A DNA stretch of 64,000 bases from Ursus arctos. Its lineage: Eukaryota > Chordata > Mammalia > Carnivora > Ursidae. Location: positions 642,001 to 706,000 of the forward strand of contig NW_026622985.1 in NCBI RefSeq assembly GCF_023065955.2, written 5' to 3'. Positions 12,651-26,500 of this stretch are shown here, piece after piece. Below the pieces are notes generated by a model. That model searched no databases. It saw only the letters and a list, made by a program, of their open reading frames with translations, and had not been told where the DNA came from. The first letter of the stretch is position 1; every line of letters starts with the position of its first letter. Position numbers and translations under genes: made by a program.

Positions 12651-15600
12651 CCAATCCCCGGCTTTGAGGTGCCAAGCCCCTTGGGAGGGTCCCCTCGGCT
12701 GCCGACCAGGGTTAGGGTAAGCCCCCAGGAGGCCAAAGGCCCGATCCGCCGGCTGTGCGGCAAGCGGAGGGGCGGGCCGAGGTGAGGGCTCTGGCGAACG
12801 GGAGCGTGGGCCCAAGCCTTTTGTGGCGGGGGGGCCTTCGAAGGTCGCCGGGGACTCGGAGGGCCCTGCCCGTTCTCCCGCCCTGAATGACCGGCGGCGC
12901 CCGTACCGGCCCGGGTGGCAGCGGGGCGGCAGGGTGAGACCGGCGCTGAGGCTCGGGGTCCCCAATCCCTGGGGTTGGCGGCACCAGGCCCCTTGGGAGG
13001 GGCCCCTAGGGGCTGACCTAGAGTTAGGGTTAGCCCCCGGATGCTGGCATTCCCTCTCCGCCGGGTGTGCAACGAGCGGAGAGGCAGGCCGAGCTGAGGA
13101 CTCTGGTGAGCGGGAAAATGGGCCCCTGCGTTTTGGCGCAGGGGTCCTTGGAAGGTCACTGTGGCTCAGAGGGCCCTGACCATTCTCCCGCCCTGAATGT
13201 CCGGCGCCCCTAGCGGCCCGGGAGGCAGCGGGGCGGCAGCGTTACGCCGGTGCTGAGGCTCAGGGTTCCCAATTACAGGCGTTGCGGCGCCAGGCCCTTT
13301 CGGAGGGGCTGCTCTGGGGCCGACGTAGGGTTAGGGTTAACCCCCAGGAGGCCGGCAGGCCCGATCCGCCGGCTATGCAGTGAGCGGAGGGGCGGGTGGA
13401 GGTGAGGGCGCTGGCGAGCGGGAGCATGGGCTCCAGTGCTTTGGCACGGGGTCCTTTTAAGGTAACTGGGGTTCGGAGGGCCCTGCCTGTTTTCCTGCCT
13501 TGAATGACCGGTGGCACTCCTAGCAGCCCGGGAGGCAGCGGGGCGGCAGCGTTACTCCAGCGCTGAGGCTTGGGTTCCCCAATTACAGGCGTTGCATCGT
13601 CAGGCCCTTTGGGAGGGGCCCCTTGGGGGCCGATGTGCGGTTAGGGTTAGCCCCCAGGAAGCCGGCAGGCCTGATCCCCTGGCTGTGCGGCACGCAGAGG
13701 GGCGGGTGGAGGTGGGGGCGCTGGTGACTGGGAGCATGGGCCCCAGCGCTTTGGCGCGGGGGGCCCTGGAAAGTCGCTGTGACTCCGAGGTCCCTACCCG
13801 TTTTCCCGCCTGAATGACCAGCGGCGCCCCTAGCGGCCCGGGTGGCAGCGGGGCGGCAGGTTGAGTCCGGCGCTGGGGCTCAGCGGTCCCCAAACCCCAG
13901 TGTTGTGGCATCAGGCCCCTTGTGACAGGCCCCTCGGGGGCGGCCCTAGGGTTAGGGCTAGCTCCCAGGAGGCCGGCAGGCCCGATCCGCCGTCTGTGAG
14001 GCGAGCGGAGGGGTGGGCTGAGGTGAGGGCGCTGGCAAGTGGGAGCGTGGGCCCCAGCGTTTTGCCGTGGGAAGCCTTCGAAGGTCGCCGGGGTCTCGGA
14101 GGACAGTGCACGTTCTCCCACCCTGAATTACCAGCGGCCCCAGTAGCACCCCGGGTGGCAGCGGGACGCCAGGGTGAGTGCGGTGCTGTGGCTCTGAGCT
14201 TCATTCCCGAATATGCGGCTCCAGGCCCCTTGGGATGGCCCCCTCGTGGGTCGATCTAGGGTTAGGATAACCAAACTGAGGCCGGCAGGCCCGATCCGCA
14301 GGCTGTGCATCGAGTCGAGGGGCGGGCTGAGGTGAGGGCGTTGTCGAGCGGGAGCATGGGCCCCATCATTTTCGCGCGGGGGGCCTTCGAATGCGCCAGG
14401 TTCTGGAGAGCCAAACCTGTTCTCCCGCCCTGAATGTCCGGCGCCCCTAGTGGCCCGGGAGGCAGCAGGGCGACAGCGTTACTCCGGCGCTGAGGCTTGG
14501 GGTCCCCAATTACAGGCGTTGCGGTGCCAGGCCTTTTGGGAGGGGCTCCTTGGGGGCCAACGTAGGGTTAGGGTAGCCCCCAGGAAGCCGGCAGGCCCGA
14601 TCCACCGGCTGTGTGGCCTGCGGAGGGGTGGGCAGAGGTGAGGGTGCTGGCGAGCGGGAGCGTGGGCCCCAGCAATTTGGCGCGTGGGGCCCTGGAAAGT
14701 CGCTGTGACTCGGAGGGCCCTACCCGTTCTCCCGCCCTGAATGACTGGTGGTGCCCCTAGCAGCCCGGGTGGTGGCAGTGCGGCACGGTGAATCCAGTGC
14801 TGTGCCTAGGGAGTCCCCAATCCCTGGCATTGCAGAACCAGGCCCCTTGCAAGGGGCCCCTCGGGGGCCGACCTAGGGTTAGAGTTAACTCCTAGGAGGC
14901 CGGTAAGCCTGATCCGCCGGCTATGCGGTGAGCGGAGGGGCGGGTGGAGGTGAGGGCGCTGGCGAGCAGGAGCGTGGGCCCCAGCGCTTTGGAGCGGGGT
15001 CCTTTAAAGGTCACCGGGGTTCGGAGGGCTCTGCCCTTTCTCCCGCCCTGAATGACCGGTGGTGCCCCTAGCGGCCTGGGTGGCGGAGGGGCAGCAGGGA
15101 TAGTCCAGCGCTGAGGCTCGGATTCCCCAATCTCCGGGGTTGGTGGCACCAGCCCCCTTAGGAAGGGCCCCTTGGGGGTCAATCTAGGGTTAGGGTTAGC
15201 CCCCAGGATGCCGGCAGGCCTGATCTGCTGGCTATGCAGTGAACAGAGAGGTGGACCAAGGTGAGGGCACTGGCGAGCTGGAGCGTGGGCCGCAGCATTT
15301 TGGCCCGGGGGACCATCAAAGTTGCCGGGGTCTTGGAGGGCAGTGCCTGTATTCCCGCCCTGAATGACCGGTTGTGCCCTTAGCGGCCTGCATGGCAGCG
15401 GGGTGGCAGGGTGAATCAGGTGCTGTGGCTTGGGGGTCCCCAATCCCTGGCGTTGCGGTGCCAGGACTCTTGGGAGGGGCCCCTTCGGGGGCCGACCTAG
15501 TGTTAGGGTTAGCCCCCAGTATGCCTGCAGGCCCGATCTACTGGCTGTGCGGCGAGCAGAGAGATGGGCCAAGGTGAGGGCGCTGGCGAGCAGGAACGTG

Positions 15601-18600
15601 GGCCCCAGCGTTTTGGAGCAGGGGACCTTCTAAGATCGCCAGGGTCTCGAGGGCCCTGCCTGTTCTCCCGCCCTGAATGACCGGCAGCACCCCTAGCAGC
15701 CCAGAAGGCAGCGGGGCAGCAGTGATAGTCTGGCGCTGAGACTCAGTCTCCACAATTACTGGCATTGTGGTGCTAAGTCCCTTGGGAGGCGTCCCGCGGG
15801 GGCTGACCTGGTATTAGGGTTAGCCCCCAGGAGGCCATCAGGCACGACCCGCCGGATGTGTGGGGAGCGAGGTCGCGGTCTGAGGTGAGGGCGCTTGCGA
15901 GCGGGAGCGTCAGACCCAGCATTTTGGCGCGGGGGGCCTTCGAAGGTCGCTGTGGCTCCGAGGGCCCTGACGGTTCTCCCGCCCTGAATGATTGGCGGCG
16001 CGTCTAGCGGCCCGGGTAGCATCGGGGTATCAGGGTGATCCGGCACTGGGGCTCAGGGTCCCCAATCCCCGGCGTTGCGTCACCAAGTCCCTTGGGAGGG
16101 GCCCCTTGGGGGCCGGTGTAGGGTTAGGGTTAGCCCCCAGGAGGCCGGCAGGCCTTATCCGCCGCCTAGGCAGCGAGTGGAGGGGAGGGCCGTGGTGAGA
16201 GCCCTGGCAAGTGGGAGCGTGGGCACAGGCGTTTTGGCAGGGGGGCCTTCGATGGTGCCCGGAGACTCAGAAAGCCCTGCACATTCTCCCACCCTGAATG
16301 ACTGGCGGCGCACTTAGCGGCAGGGTGGTGGTGGGGCAGCAGGTTGAGTCCAGAGCTAGGGCTCGGGGGTCCCCAAACCCCGGCGTTGCAGCACCAGGCC
16401 CCTTGGGAGGGGCCCCTCCAGGCGGCAGTATGGTAAGGGTTAGCTCCTACGAGACCGGGAGGCCCGATCCGCCATCTGTGAGGTGAGCGGAGGGCTGGGC
16501 CGAGGTGAGGGCGCTGGCCAGCAGGAGCGTGGACCCCAGCGTTTTGCCGCGGGGGGCCTTCGAAGGTCACCAGGGTCTCGGAGGGCAGTGCCCGTTCTCC
16601 CGCCTGAATGACCGGCAGCTTCCCTAGCAGCCCGGGTGGCAGAGGGGCGTCAGGGTGAGTTCGGCGCTGGGGTTTGGTGTTCCCCAATCCCCAGCTTTGT
16701 GGCGCCAGGCCCCTTGGGAAGTGGCCCTGGCAGGCCGAACTAAGGTTAAAGTTAGCCCCCAGGAGGCTGGCAGGTCCAATCCGCCTGCTGTCAGATGAGC
16801 GAAGGGGCAGGCCAGGTGGGGCCACTGGCCAGTGGGAGAGTGTGTCAAAGGGTTTTGTCACAGGGGGTTTCTAAGGTCGCCTGGGGCTCGGAGGGCCCTG
16901 CCTGATCTCCCGTCTTGAATGACCGGCGGTGCCCCTAGAGGCCCGGAAGGTGGCGGGGTGGCAGGGTGAGTCCGGCACTGGGGCTCGGAGATCCCCGATC
17001 TCCGGCGTTGCGGTGCCAGCCCCATTGGGAGGGGCCCCTCGGGGTCTGACCTAGGGTTTGGGTTTGCCCCCAGGAGGCCGGCAGGCAAGATCCACCAGCT
17101 GTATGGCGAGAGGAGGAGCAGGCGGAGGTGAGGGCGCTGGCGAGCGGGAACGTGGGCCCAAGACTTTTGGCACGGGGGGCCTTCAATCTTTGCAGGGGGC
17201 TTGGAGGGCCCTGCCCGTTCTCCCGCCCTGAATGACCAGTGGCGCCCCTAGCCACTCGGGTGGCGGCATGGCGGCAGTGTGAGTCCGGTGCTGGGGCTTA
17301 GGGGTCCATGATCCCCGGCATTGCAGTGCCAGGCCCCTTGGGAGGGGCCCCTCGGGGGCCGACCTAGGGTTAGGGTTAGCCCCCAGGAGGCCGGCAGGCC
17401 CGATCCGTCGTGTGTGCAGCGAGCGGAGGGGAGGCCAAGGTGAGGGCGCTGGCGAGCGGGAGCAAGGGCTGAAGCCTTTTGGAGCAGGGGCCTTCGAAGG
17501 TCGCCAGGGGCTCGGAGGGCTCTGCCCGTTCTCCCGCCCTGAATGACCGGCGGCGCCCCTAGTGGCCCGGGTGACAGTGGGGCGGCATGTTGATTCCGGC
17601 GATGGGGTCTCATGGGTCCCCAATGCCCAGTGTTGCGGGCCCAGGCCTCTTGGGAGGGACCACTCGGGGACCGACCTAGGCTTAGGGTTAGCACCCAGGA
17701 GGCCGGCAGGCCCGATCTGCTGGCTATGCGGCGAGCAGAGATGTGGGCCAAGGTGAGGGCGCTGGCGAGCCGGAGCGTGGGCCGCAGCATTTTGGCGCTG
17801 GGGACCATCAAAGGTGCCGCGGTCTCGGAGGGCAGTGCCTGTACTCACGCCCTGAATTACCGGCTGCGCCCTAGCAGCCCATGTGGCAGCAGGGCGCCAG
17901 GGTGAGTCTGGCGCTGCCACTCAGGTCTCCATTCCCCGGTGTTGCGGCACCAGACCCCTTGGGAGGAGCCATTCCAGAGCCGATCCAAGGTTAGGGTAAC
18001 CCCCAGGAGGCCGGTAGGCCAGATCCGCCCACTGTGCCGCGTGCTGAGAGGCGGGCTGAGGTGTGGGCACTGGCCAGCGGGAGCGTGGGCCCCAGCATGT
18101 TGGCTCGGGAGGCCTTCAAACATCGCCGGGGTACCGAGGGCCTTTCCTGTTCTCCCATCTTGAATATCCAACACCCCTAGCAGCCCAGGAGGCAACGGGG
18201 CGGCAGCGTTACTCCAGCGCTGAGGCTTGGGGTCCTCAATTACAAGCGTTGCGGCGTCAGGCCCTTTGGGAGGGGCCCCTTGGGGACCGACGTAGGGTTA
18301 GGGTTAGCCCCCAAGAAGCCAGCAGGCCCGATCCACTGGCTGTGTGGCCCATGGAGGGGTGGGCGGAGGTGAGGGTGCGGGTGACCAGGAGTGTGGGCCC
18401 CAGCGCTTTGGCACAGGGTGCCCTGGAAAGTCGCTGTGACTCCGAGGGCGCTACCCGTTTTCCCCGCCTCAATGACCGGCGGCGCCCCTAGCAGCCCGGG
18501 TGACAGTGGGGCAGCAGGGTGAATCAGGTGCTGTGGCTTGGGGGTCCCCAATCCCTGGCGTTGTGGTGCCAGGCCTCTTGGGAGGGGCCCCTCAAGGGCT

Positions 18601-21600
18601 AACCCAGTGTTAGGGTTAGCCCCCAGGATGGTGGCAGGCCCGATCTGCTGGCTGTGCGGTGAGCAGTGAGGTGGGCCGAGGTGAGGGCGCTGGCGAGCAG
18701 GAACATGGGCCCCAGTGTTTTGGATCGGGGGACCTTCGAAGATCGCCGGAGTCTCTAGGGCCCTGCCTGTTCTCCCGCCCTGAATGACTGGCGGCGCCCC
18801 TAGCGGCCCGGAAGGCAGCGGGGCAGCAGCGTTAGTCCGGCACTGAGGCTCAGGCTCCCCAATTACTGGCGTTGTGGCGCTAAGTCCCTTGGTAGGGGCC
18901 CCTTGGGGGGGCAGACCTAGTATTAGGGTTAGCCCCCAGGAGGCCATCAGGCACAACCCGCTGGCTGTGCGGGGAGTGAAGTCACGGTCCGAGGTGAGGG
19001 CGCTGGCGAGCGGAGCGAGGGACACAGCGTTTTGACGCAGGGGGCCTTCCAAAGTTGCTGTGGCTCCGAGGGCCCTGACAGTGAATGATTGGCGGCGCGC
19101 CTAGCGGCCCAGTGGGCATCGGGGCAGCAGGGTGAGTCCAGCGCTGGGGCTCGGTGTCCCCAATCCCCGGCATTGTGGCGCCAGGTCCCTTGGGAGGGGC
19201 CCCTCGGGGGCCAACGTAGGGTTAGGGTTAGCCCCCAGGAGGCCGGCAGAACTGAGCCATCACCTAGGCAGCAAGCGGGAGCGTGGGCCCAGAGTTTTGG
19301 CGCGGAGCACCTTCCAAGGCCGTAGGGGGCTCGGAAGGCACTGACTCTTCTTCCACTCTGAATGACCGGTGTCGCCCTTAGTGGCTCGGGTGGCGACGGA
19401 GAGGCAGGGTGAGTCCAGCGCTGGGGCTTGGGGTCCCCAATCCCTGGCGTTGCTGCGCCAGACCCCTTGGGAGTGGCCCCTCTGGGGCCGACCTAGGGTT
19501 AGGTTTGCCCCCAGGAGGCCGGTAGGCCCAATTCGCCGGCTCTGCAGCGAGCAGAGGAGCGGGCCGAGATGAGGGCGCTGGCAAGCGGGAGCGTGGACAC
19601 AGGCGTTTTGGCGGGGGGGCCTTTGAAGGTCGCCAGAGACTCAGAAGGCCCTGCCCATTCTCCCACCCTGATTGACCGGAGGCGCCCTTAGCGGCCCGGG
19701 TGGCGGCGGGGCACTAGGTTGAGTCTGGCGCTGGGGTTTGGGGGTCCCCAAACCCCTGCATTGCGGCACCAGGCCCCTTGGGAGGGGCCCCTCCGGGGCG
19801 GCCCTAGGGTTAGGGCTAGCTCCCAGGAGGCTGCGGGCCCGATCCGCCGTCTGTGAGTAGAGCGGAGGGGTCGGCCGAGGTGAGGCCACTGGCGAGTGGG
19901 AGCGTGGGCCCCAGCCTTTTGCCGCGGGGGGCCTTCAAAGGTCGCCAGAGTCTCAGAGAGCAGTGCCCATTCTCCCGTCCAGAATTACCAGCGGCGCCAG
20001 TAGCAGTCCGGGTGGCAGCAGGACGCCAGGTTGAGCCCGGTGCTGTAGCTCTGAGGTCCATTCCTGGCGATGTGGATCCAGGCCCCTCGGAAGGGACCCC
20101 TCGGGGGTCGATCTAGCGTTAGGGTAACCAAACTGAGGCCGGCAGGCCCAATCCGCAGGCTGTGCGTCAAGTCGTGGGCGGGACGAGTTGAGGGCCCTGG
20201 CGAGCGGGAACGTGGGACCCAGCGTTTTGGAACGGGGGGCCTTCGAAGATCGCTGGGGTCTCGAGGGCCCTGCTTGTTCTCCCACCCTGAATGACCGGTG
20301 GCGCCCCTATCGGCCCAGGAGGCAGTGGGGCAGCAGTGTTAGTCTGGCGCTGAGGCTCAGGCCCCCCAATCCCGGGGTTTGTGGAGCTAATTCCTTTGGG
20401 AGAGGACCCTCGGTGGCCGACCTAGTATTAGGGTTAGCCCCCAGGATGGAGGCAGACCCTATCTGCTGGGTGTGCAGCGAGTGGAGAGGTGGGCCGAGCT
20501 GAAGGCGCTGGCGAGCTGGAGCGTGGGCCGCAGCATTTTGGCGTGAGGGACCATCAAAGGTGCCGGGGTCTTGGAGGGCAGTGCCTGTACTTCCGCCCTG
20601 AATTACCGTCGGCACCCTAGCAGCCCTTGTGGCAGCGGGCGCCAGGGTGAGTCTGGCACTGCCGCTCAGGTCTCCATTCCCCGGTGTTGCGGAACCAGGC
20701 CCCTTGGGAGGGGCCATTCCGGAGCCGATCCAAGGTTAGGGTAACCGCCAGGAGGCCGGTAGGCCAGATCCACCCGCTGTGCTGCAAGCTGAGAGGCAGG
20801 CCGAGGTGTGCGCGCTGACCAGCGGGAGCGTGGGCCCCAGCGTGTTTGGTCGGGAGGCCCTCGAATGTTGCTGGGGTCTCGAGGGCCGTGCCTGTTCTCC
20901 CGTCCTGAATGTCCGGTGCCCCTAGCAGCCCGGGAGGCAGCGGGGTGGCAGCATTACTCCAGCGCTGAGGCTTGGGGTCCCCAATTACAGGTGTTGCAGC
21001 GCCAGGCCCTTTGAGAGGGGCCCCTTAGGGGCTGACGTAGGGTTAGGGTTAGCCCCCAGGAAGCCAGCAGGCCCGATCCGTTGGCTGTGTGGCGCGCGGA
21101 GGGGCGGGCGGAGGTGAGGGCGCTGGGGAGCGGGAGCGTGGGCCCAAGCATTTAGGCGCGGGGGACCTTCAAAGGTTTCCGGGGGTTCAGAAGGCCCTGC
21201 ACGTACTCCCACCCTGAACGACCATCGGCGCCGTTTGCGGCCCGGGTCCTGGCGAGGCGGCAGGGTGAGTCCAGCACAGAGCCTCGGGGGACCCCAATCC
21301 CTGGTGTTGTGGTGCCAGACCCCTTGGGAGGGGCCCCTTGGGGACACACCTAGAATTAGGGTTAGCCCGCAGGAGGCCAAAGACCCGATCCGCTGGCTGT
21401 GCAGCAAGCGGAGAGGCGGGCCGAGGTGAGGGCACTGGCAAGCAGGAACCAGGGCCCCAGCTTTTAGGCACGGGGGACCTTCGAAGGTCGCCAGGGGCTT
21501 GGAGGGCCCTGCCTCTTCTCCCGCCCTGAATGACTGGTGGCACCCATAGCAGCCCAGGTGGCGTACGGGCAGCAGGTTTAGTCCAGAGCTGGGGCTCGGG

Positions 21601-22439
21601 GGTCCATAATCCCCAGCTTTGTGGGGCCAGGCCTCTTGGGAGGGTCCCGTAGGTGGCCGACCATGGTTAGGGTACACTCCCAGGAGGCTAAAGGCCTGAT
21701 CCGCCAGCTGTGCGGCAAGCGGTGGGGTGGGCCAATTTGATGGCACTGGCTAGCGGGAGCCAGGGCCCCCGAATTTTGGCGCAGGGGGCTTTCAAATGTC
21801 ACCGGGGGTTCGGAGGGCTCTGGTCATTCTCCGCCCTGAATGACTGGCGGCGCCCATAGCAGCCCGGGTGATGGCGGTGTGGCAGGGTGAGTCCGGCGCT
21901 GGGGCTTGGGGGTCCCCAATCCCCGGGGTTGTGGCGCCAGGGCCCTTGGGAGGGGGCCCTCGTGGGCCGACCTAGGGATAAAGTTAGTCCCCTGGAGGTT
22001 GGCAGGCCCGTTCCGCCGGCTGTGCGTCGAGCGGAGGGTTGGGCTGAGGTGAGGGCACTGGACAGCGGGAGCCTGGGCCCAAGCGTTTTGGTGCGGGAGG
22101 CCTTTGAAGATTGCCAGGGGTTCAGAGGGCCCTGTCCGTTCTCCCACCCTGAATGACCGGCGGCGCCCCTAGCCTCCCGGGTGGTGGCGGGGCGGTAGGG
22201 TGAGTCCAGTGCTGGGGCTCGGGGGTCCCCAATCCCCAGCATTGCAGCACCAGGCCCCTTCGGAAGGGCCCCTCAGGGGCCGACCTATGGTTAGGGTTAC
22301 CCCCAGCAGGCCCGATTTGCTGGCTGTGCGGCTAGTGGAGGGGCAGGCCGAGGTGAGGGTGCTGGCCAGTGGGAACGTGGGCCCAAGCGTTTTGGCGCGG
22401 GGGGCCTTCGAAGGTCACCGGGGGCTCGGAGGGCCCTGC

Positions 22440-22690
22440 CTGTTCTCCCGCCCTGAATGACATCGGCGCCCCTAGCGGCCCGGGTGGTGGCAGGGCAGAA
22501 GGGTGAGTCCGGCGCTTAGGCTCGGGGGTCCCCAATCCCTGGCGTAGCGGTGCCAGGCCCCTTGGGAGGGTCCCCCGGGGGCCGACCTAGTATTAGGGGT
22601 ATCCCTCAGGAGACAGGCAAGCCCGATTTCCAGTTGTGCCACGAGCTGAAGGACGGACAGAGGTCAGGGTGTTGGCGAGCGGGAGCGTGG
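22440..22690 (+). repeat. Block A, partial copy 4
   Basis: Only the right part of the block is present: the gaatgacatcggcgcccc, gcgcttaggctcgggggtcc and tatccctcaggagacaggca landmarks (anchor cttagg at 22,515). The left-hand landmark with cctaggcagcgagc is missing, so this copy was joined to a different left neighbour. Confidence 0.5.
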
Positions 22691-24539
22691 GCCCAAGCAT
22701 TTAGGCGCAGGGGGCCTTCAAAGGTTTCCGTGGGTTCAGAAGGCTCTGCCCGTACTCCCGCCCTGAATGTCCAGCAGCGCCATATGCGGCCCGGGTCCTG
22801 GTGAGGCGGCAGGGTGAGTCCGGCACGGAGCCTCGGGGGACCCCAATCCCCGGTGTTGCGGTGCCAGACACCTTGGGAGGGGACACTTGGGGACCCACCT
22901 AGGATTAGGGTTAGCCCCCAGGAGGCCAAAGGCCCGATCCGCTGGCTGTGCAGGAGCGGAGGGGCGGGCCGTGGTGAGGGCGCTGGCAAGCGGGAACCAG
23001 GGCCCCAGCTTTTTGGCACGGGGGGCCTTCGAAGGTCGCCAGGGCCTCAGAGGGCCCTGCCTGTTCTCCCGCCCTGAATGACTGGTGGCACCCCTAGCGG
23101 CCCAGATGGCGATGGGGCGGCAGGTTTAGTCCAGCGCTGTGGCTCGGGGGTCCCCAATCCCTGCCATTGCGGCGCTAGGCCCCTTGGGAGGGGCCCTTTG
23201 GGGGCTGACCTAGTGTTAGGGTTAGCTCCCAGGAGACCGGTAGGCCTGATCCTCTAGCTGTGTGGTGAGCTGAGGGGCGGGCAGAGGTGATGGCACTGGT
23301 GACCAGGAGTGTGGGCCCCAGCGCTTTGGCGCGGGGTGCCCTGGAAAGCTGTTGTGACTCCGAGGGCCCTACCCATTCTCCCACCCTGAATGACCGGCGG
23401 CGCCCCTAGCCACCCGGGTGGCAGCGGGCGGCAGTGTTAGTCCAGCGCTTGGCATCGGGGTCCCCAATCCCTGGAGTTACCTCGACAGGCCCCTTGTGAG
23501 GGGCCCCTCGGGGCCAACCTAGGGTTAGGATTAGCCCCCAGGATGCTGGCAGGCCCGATCTGCTAGCTGTGCGGCGAGCAGAGAGGTGGGCCGAGGTGAG
23601 GGCACTGGCGAGCAGGAACGTGGGCCCAAGCATTTTGGATCGGGGTGCCCTGGAAGATCGCTGTGCCTCGGAGGGCCCTGACAGTTCTCCCGCCCTGAAT
23701 GATTGGCGGCGTGCCTAGCAGCCTGGGTGGCAGTGGGGCAGCAGGGTGAGTCCAGTGCTGGGACTCGGAGTTCCAAAATCCCTGGCGTTGAGGTGCCAGG
23801 CCCCTTGGGAGGGGTCCCTTGGGGGCCAACCTACGGTTAGGGATAGCCCCCAGGAGGCCGGCAGGCCCGATCTGCCATCTGCGCTGCAAGTGGAGGGGTG
23901 GTCCGAGGTGAGGGCACTGGCGCTTGGGAACGTGGGCCCCAGCGTTTTGGAACGGGGGGCCTTCGAAGATCGCTGGGGTCTCGAAGGCCCTGCCTGTTCT
24001 CCCGCCCTGAATGACCAGCAGTGCCCCTAGCGGCCCAGGAGGCAGCGGGGCAGCAGGGTTAGTCCGGCGCTGATTCTCAGGCTCCCCAATTACTGGCGTT
24101 GTGGCGCTAAGTCCCTTGGGAGGGGCCCCTCGGGGGCCGTCCTAGTATTAGGGTTAGCCCCCAGAAGGCCATCAGGCACGACCCACCAGCTGTGCGTGGA
24201 GCGAAGTCCCGGTCCGAGGTGAGGGCGCTGGCGAGCGGGAGCATGGGCCCAAGTGTTTTGGCGCACGGCACCTTCAAAAGTCGCCATGGGCTCGGAGGGC
24301 CCTGACCCTTCTCCCGCCCTGAATGACCGGAGGCGCCCATAGCGGCCCGGGTGGCAGTGGGGCGGCAGGGTGAGTCTGGCGCTGGTGCTCGGGGGTCCCC
24401 AATCCCCGGAGCTGCGGTGCCAGGCCCCTTGGGAGGGGCCCCTCGGGGCCTATCTAAGGATAGGGTTAGCCCCCAGGAGGCCAGCAGGCCCGATCCTCTA
24501 GCTGTGGGGCGAGTGGAGGGGCGGGCCGAGGTGAAGGCG

Positions 24540-25260
24540 CTGGCGAGAGGGAGTGTGGGCTCCAGGGTTTTGTCGCAGGGGTCCTTCAAAGTCACCGGGG
24601 GCTCAGAGGGCCCTGCGCATTCTCCCGCCCTGAATGACGGCAGCGCCTAGAGGCCCAGATAGATCGGGGCGGCAGGGTGAGTCCGGCGCTGAGTCTCGGG
24701 GGTCCCCAATTTCAGGTGTTTCGGCTCCAGGCCCTTTGGGAGGGGCCCCACGGGGGCCAACCTATGGTTAGGGTTAGTCCCCAGGAGGCCTGCAGGCCCG
24801 ATCCACAGGCTGTGCAGCTAGTGGGGGAGCGGGTTGAGTTGAGGGTGCTGGCCAGCGGAAGCCAGGGCCCAAGCGTTTTGGCGCGGGGGGCTTTCGAAGG
24901 TCGCTGGGGTTTGGAGGGCCCTGACTGTTCCTCCTCCCTGAATGAACGGCGGTGCCCTTAGCAGCCCGGGTGGTGGCAGGACGGCAGGGTAAGTGCTGCG
25001 GTGGGGGTCGAGGTCCCCTATGTGTGGCGTTGCAGTGCCAGGCCCCTTGGGAGGTGCCCCGCGGTTGACGACCTAGGGTTAGAGTTAGCCCCAAGGAGGC
25101 AGACCTGCCCGATTCGCCGGCTCTGCGGCGACCATAGGTGCAGGCCGAAGTGAGGGCGCTGGCGAGTGGGAGCGTGGGTCCAAGCATTTTCGAGCGGGGG
25201 GCCTTCGAAAGGCCCCGGGGCCTCAGAGGGCCCTGCCCGTTCTCCCTCCCTGAATGACCC
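24540..25260 (+). repeat. B module, copy 1 (complete)
   Basis: It contains ggctccagggttttg, the gatagatcggggcggcagg spacer, ccccaatttcaggtgtttcg (ttcagg at 24,711), ctatggttagggttagtccc, ctgactgttcctcctccctg, a gtcccctatg stretch and gccccaaggaggcagacc. This is the first and a complete occurrence, and it marks the start of domain B. Confidence 0.6.
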
Positions 25261-26094
25261 ATGGTTTCCCTAGCGGCCCGGATGGCTGTGGGGCGGCAGG
25301 GTGAGTCCGGCACTGGGGCTCGAGGTTCCCCAATCATCGGCGTTTCAGCGCCAGGCCCCTTGGGAGATGCCCCTCGGGGGCTGACCTAGGGTTAGGGTTA
25401 GCCCACGAGGCCGGCACGCCCGATCCTCCAGGTGTGCGGCGAGCGGAGATGAGGGCCGATGTGAGGGTGCTGGGGAGCGGGAGCGTGGGCCCAAGCGTTT
25501 TGGCGCAGGGGGCCTTAGAAGGTCAACAGCGGCTCAGAGGTGTCTGCCCTTTCACCCGCCCTGAAAGACCGGCATCACCCCTAGTGGCCCGGGTGGCAGC
25601 GGGGCGGCAGGGTGAGTCCGGTGCTGGGGCTCGGGGGTACCCAATCCCCCGTGTTGCGGTGCCGGGCCACTTGGGAGGGGTCCCTCGGGGACCGACCTAT
25701 GGTTAGCGTTAGCCCCCAGGAGTCCGGCAGGCCCGATCCGCCCACTGTACGGTGAGAGGAGGTGAGGAACGAGATGAGGGCACTGGCGAGTGGAAGCGTG
25801 GGCCCAGCGTTTTGGCACGGATGGGCTTCGAAGATCGCCAGGGGCTCAGAAGGCCTTGCCCCTTCTCCCGCCCTGAATGACCGGTGGCTCCCCTAGCGGA
25901 CCAGAAGGCAGGGGGGCGGCAGGGTGAGTCTGGCACTGGGGCTCGGTGGTCCCCAATCCACAGCTTGGCGGCACCAGGCCCCTTGGGAGGAGCCCATCGG
26001 GGCCTAGCTAGGGTTAGGGTTAGTACCCAGGAGGGCAGCAGGCCCGATCTGCTAGCTGTGGGGCGAGTGGAGGGGCGGGCCGAGGTGAAGGCAC

Positions 26095-26500
26095 TGGCAA
26101 GAGGGAGCGTGGGCTCCAGGGTTTTGTCACGGGGGGGGCCTTCGAAGGTCACCGGGGGCTCAGAGGGCCCTGCACATTCTCCCGCCCTGAATGACGGCGG
26201 CGCCCGTAGAGGCCCAGATAGACCGGGGCAGCAGGTTGAGTCCGGCGCTGAGTCTTGGGGGTCCCCAATTTCAGGCGTTTCGGCTCCAGGCCCTTTGGGA
26301 GGGGCCCCACGGGGCCTAACCTATGGTTAGGGTTAGTCCCCAGGAGGCCTGCAGGCCCGATCCTCGGGCTGTGTAGAGAGCGGGGGGGCGGGCCGAGGTG
26401 AGGGTGCTGGCCAGCGGGAGCCAGGGCCCAAGCGTTTTGGAGTGGGGGGCTTTCAAAGGTCGCTGGGGTTCAGAGGGCCCTGACCATTCCTCCTCCCTGA
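26095..26500 (+). repeat. B module, copy 2 (right part absent)
   Basis: It has ggctccagggttttgtc, gatagaccggggcagcagg and ttcagg at 26,270, then the cctgaccattcctcctccc stretch. The next monomer is an ordinary one (gttccccaatccccggtgtt) rather than the gcagacc monomer. It lies 1,559 bp (five monomers) after copy 1. Confidence 0.55.

Larger units (their letters stand above)
1..24540 (+). repeat. Satellite domain A (diverse A-type monomer variants)
   Basis: This part holds variants that are absent or rare between 24.5 and 37.7 kb. One has ggatatccctcaggag and gatttcc (about 20, 2,515, 9,295; related at 22,600). One has ccgaccagggttagggtaag (about 322, 942, 3,121, 9,594, 12,703). One has gagccgatccaaggtt (about 5,246, 6,485, 8,655, 11,455, 17,977, 20,722). 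One has gtaaccaaactgagg (about 4,960, 6,193, 14,267, 20,125). One has ccccaattacaggcgttg (about 5,501, 13,270, 13,580, 14,505; related at 7,052, 11,713, 18,236, 20,981). The variants are interleaved, not in simple blocks. Domain boundaries are drawn by eye. Confidence 0.7.
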
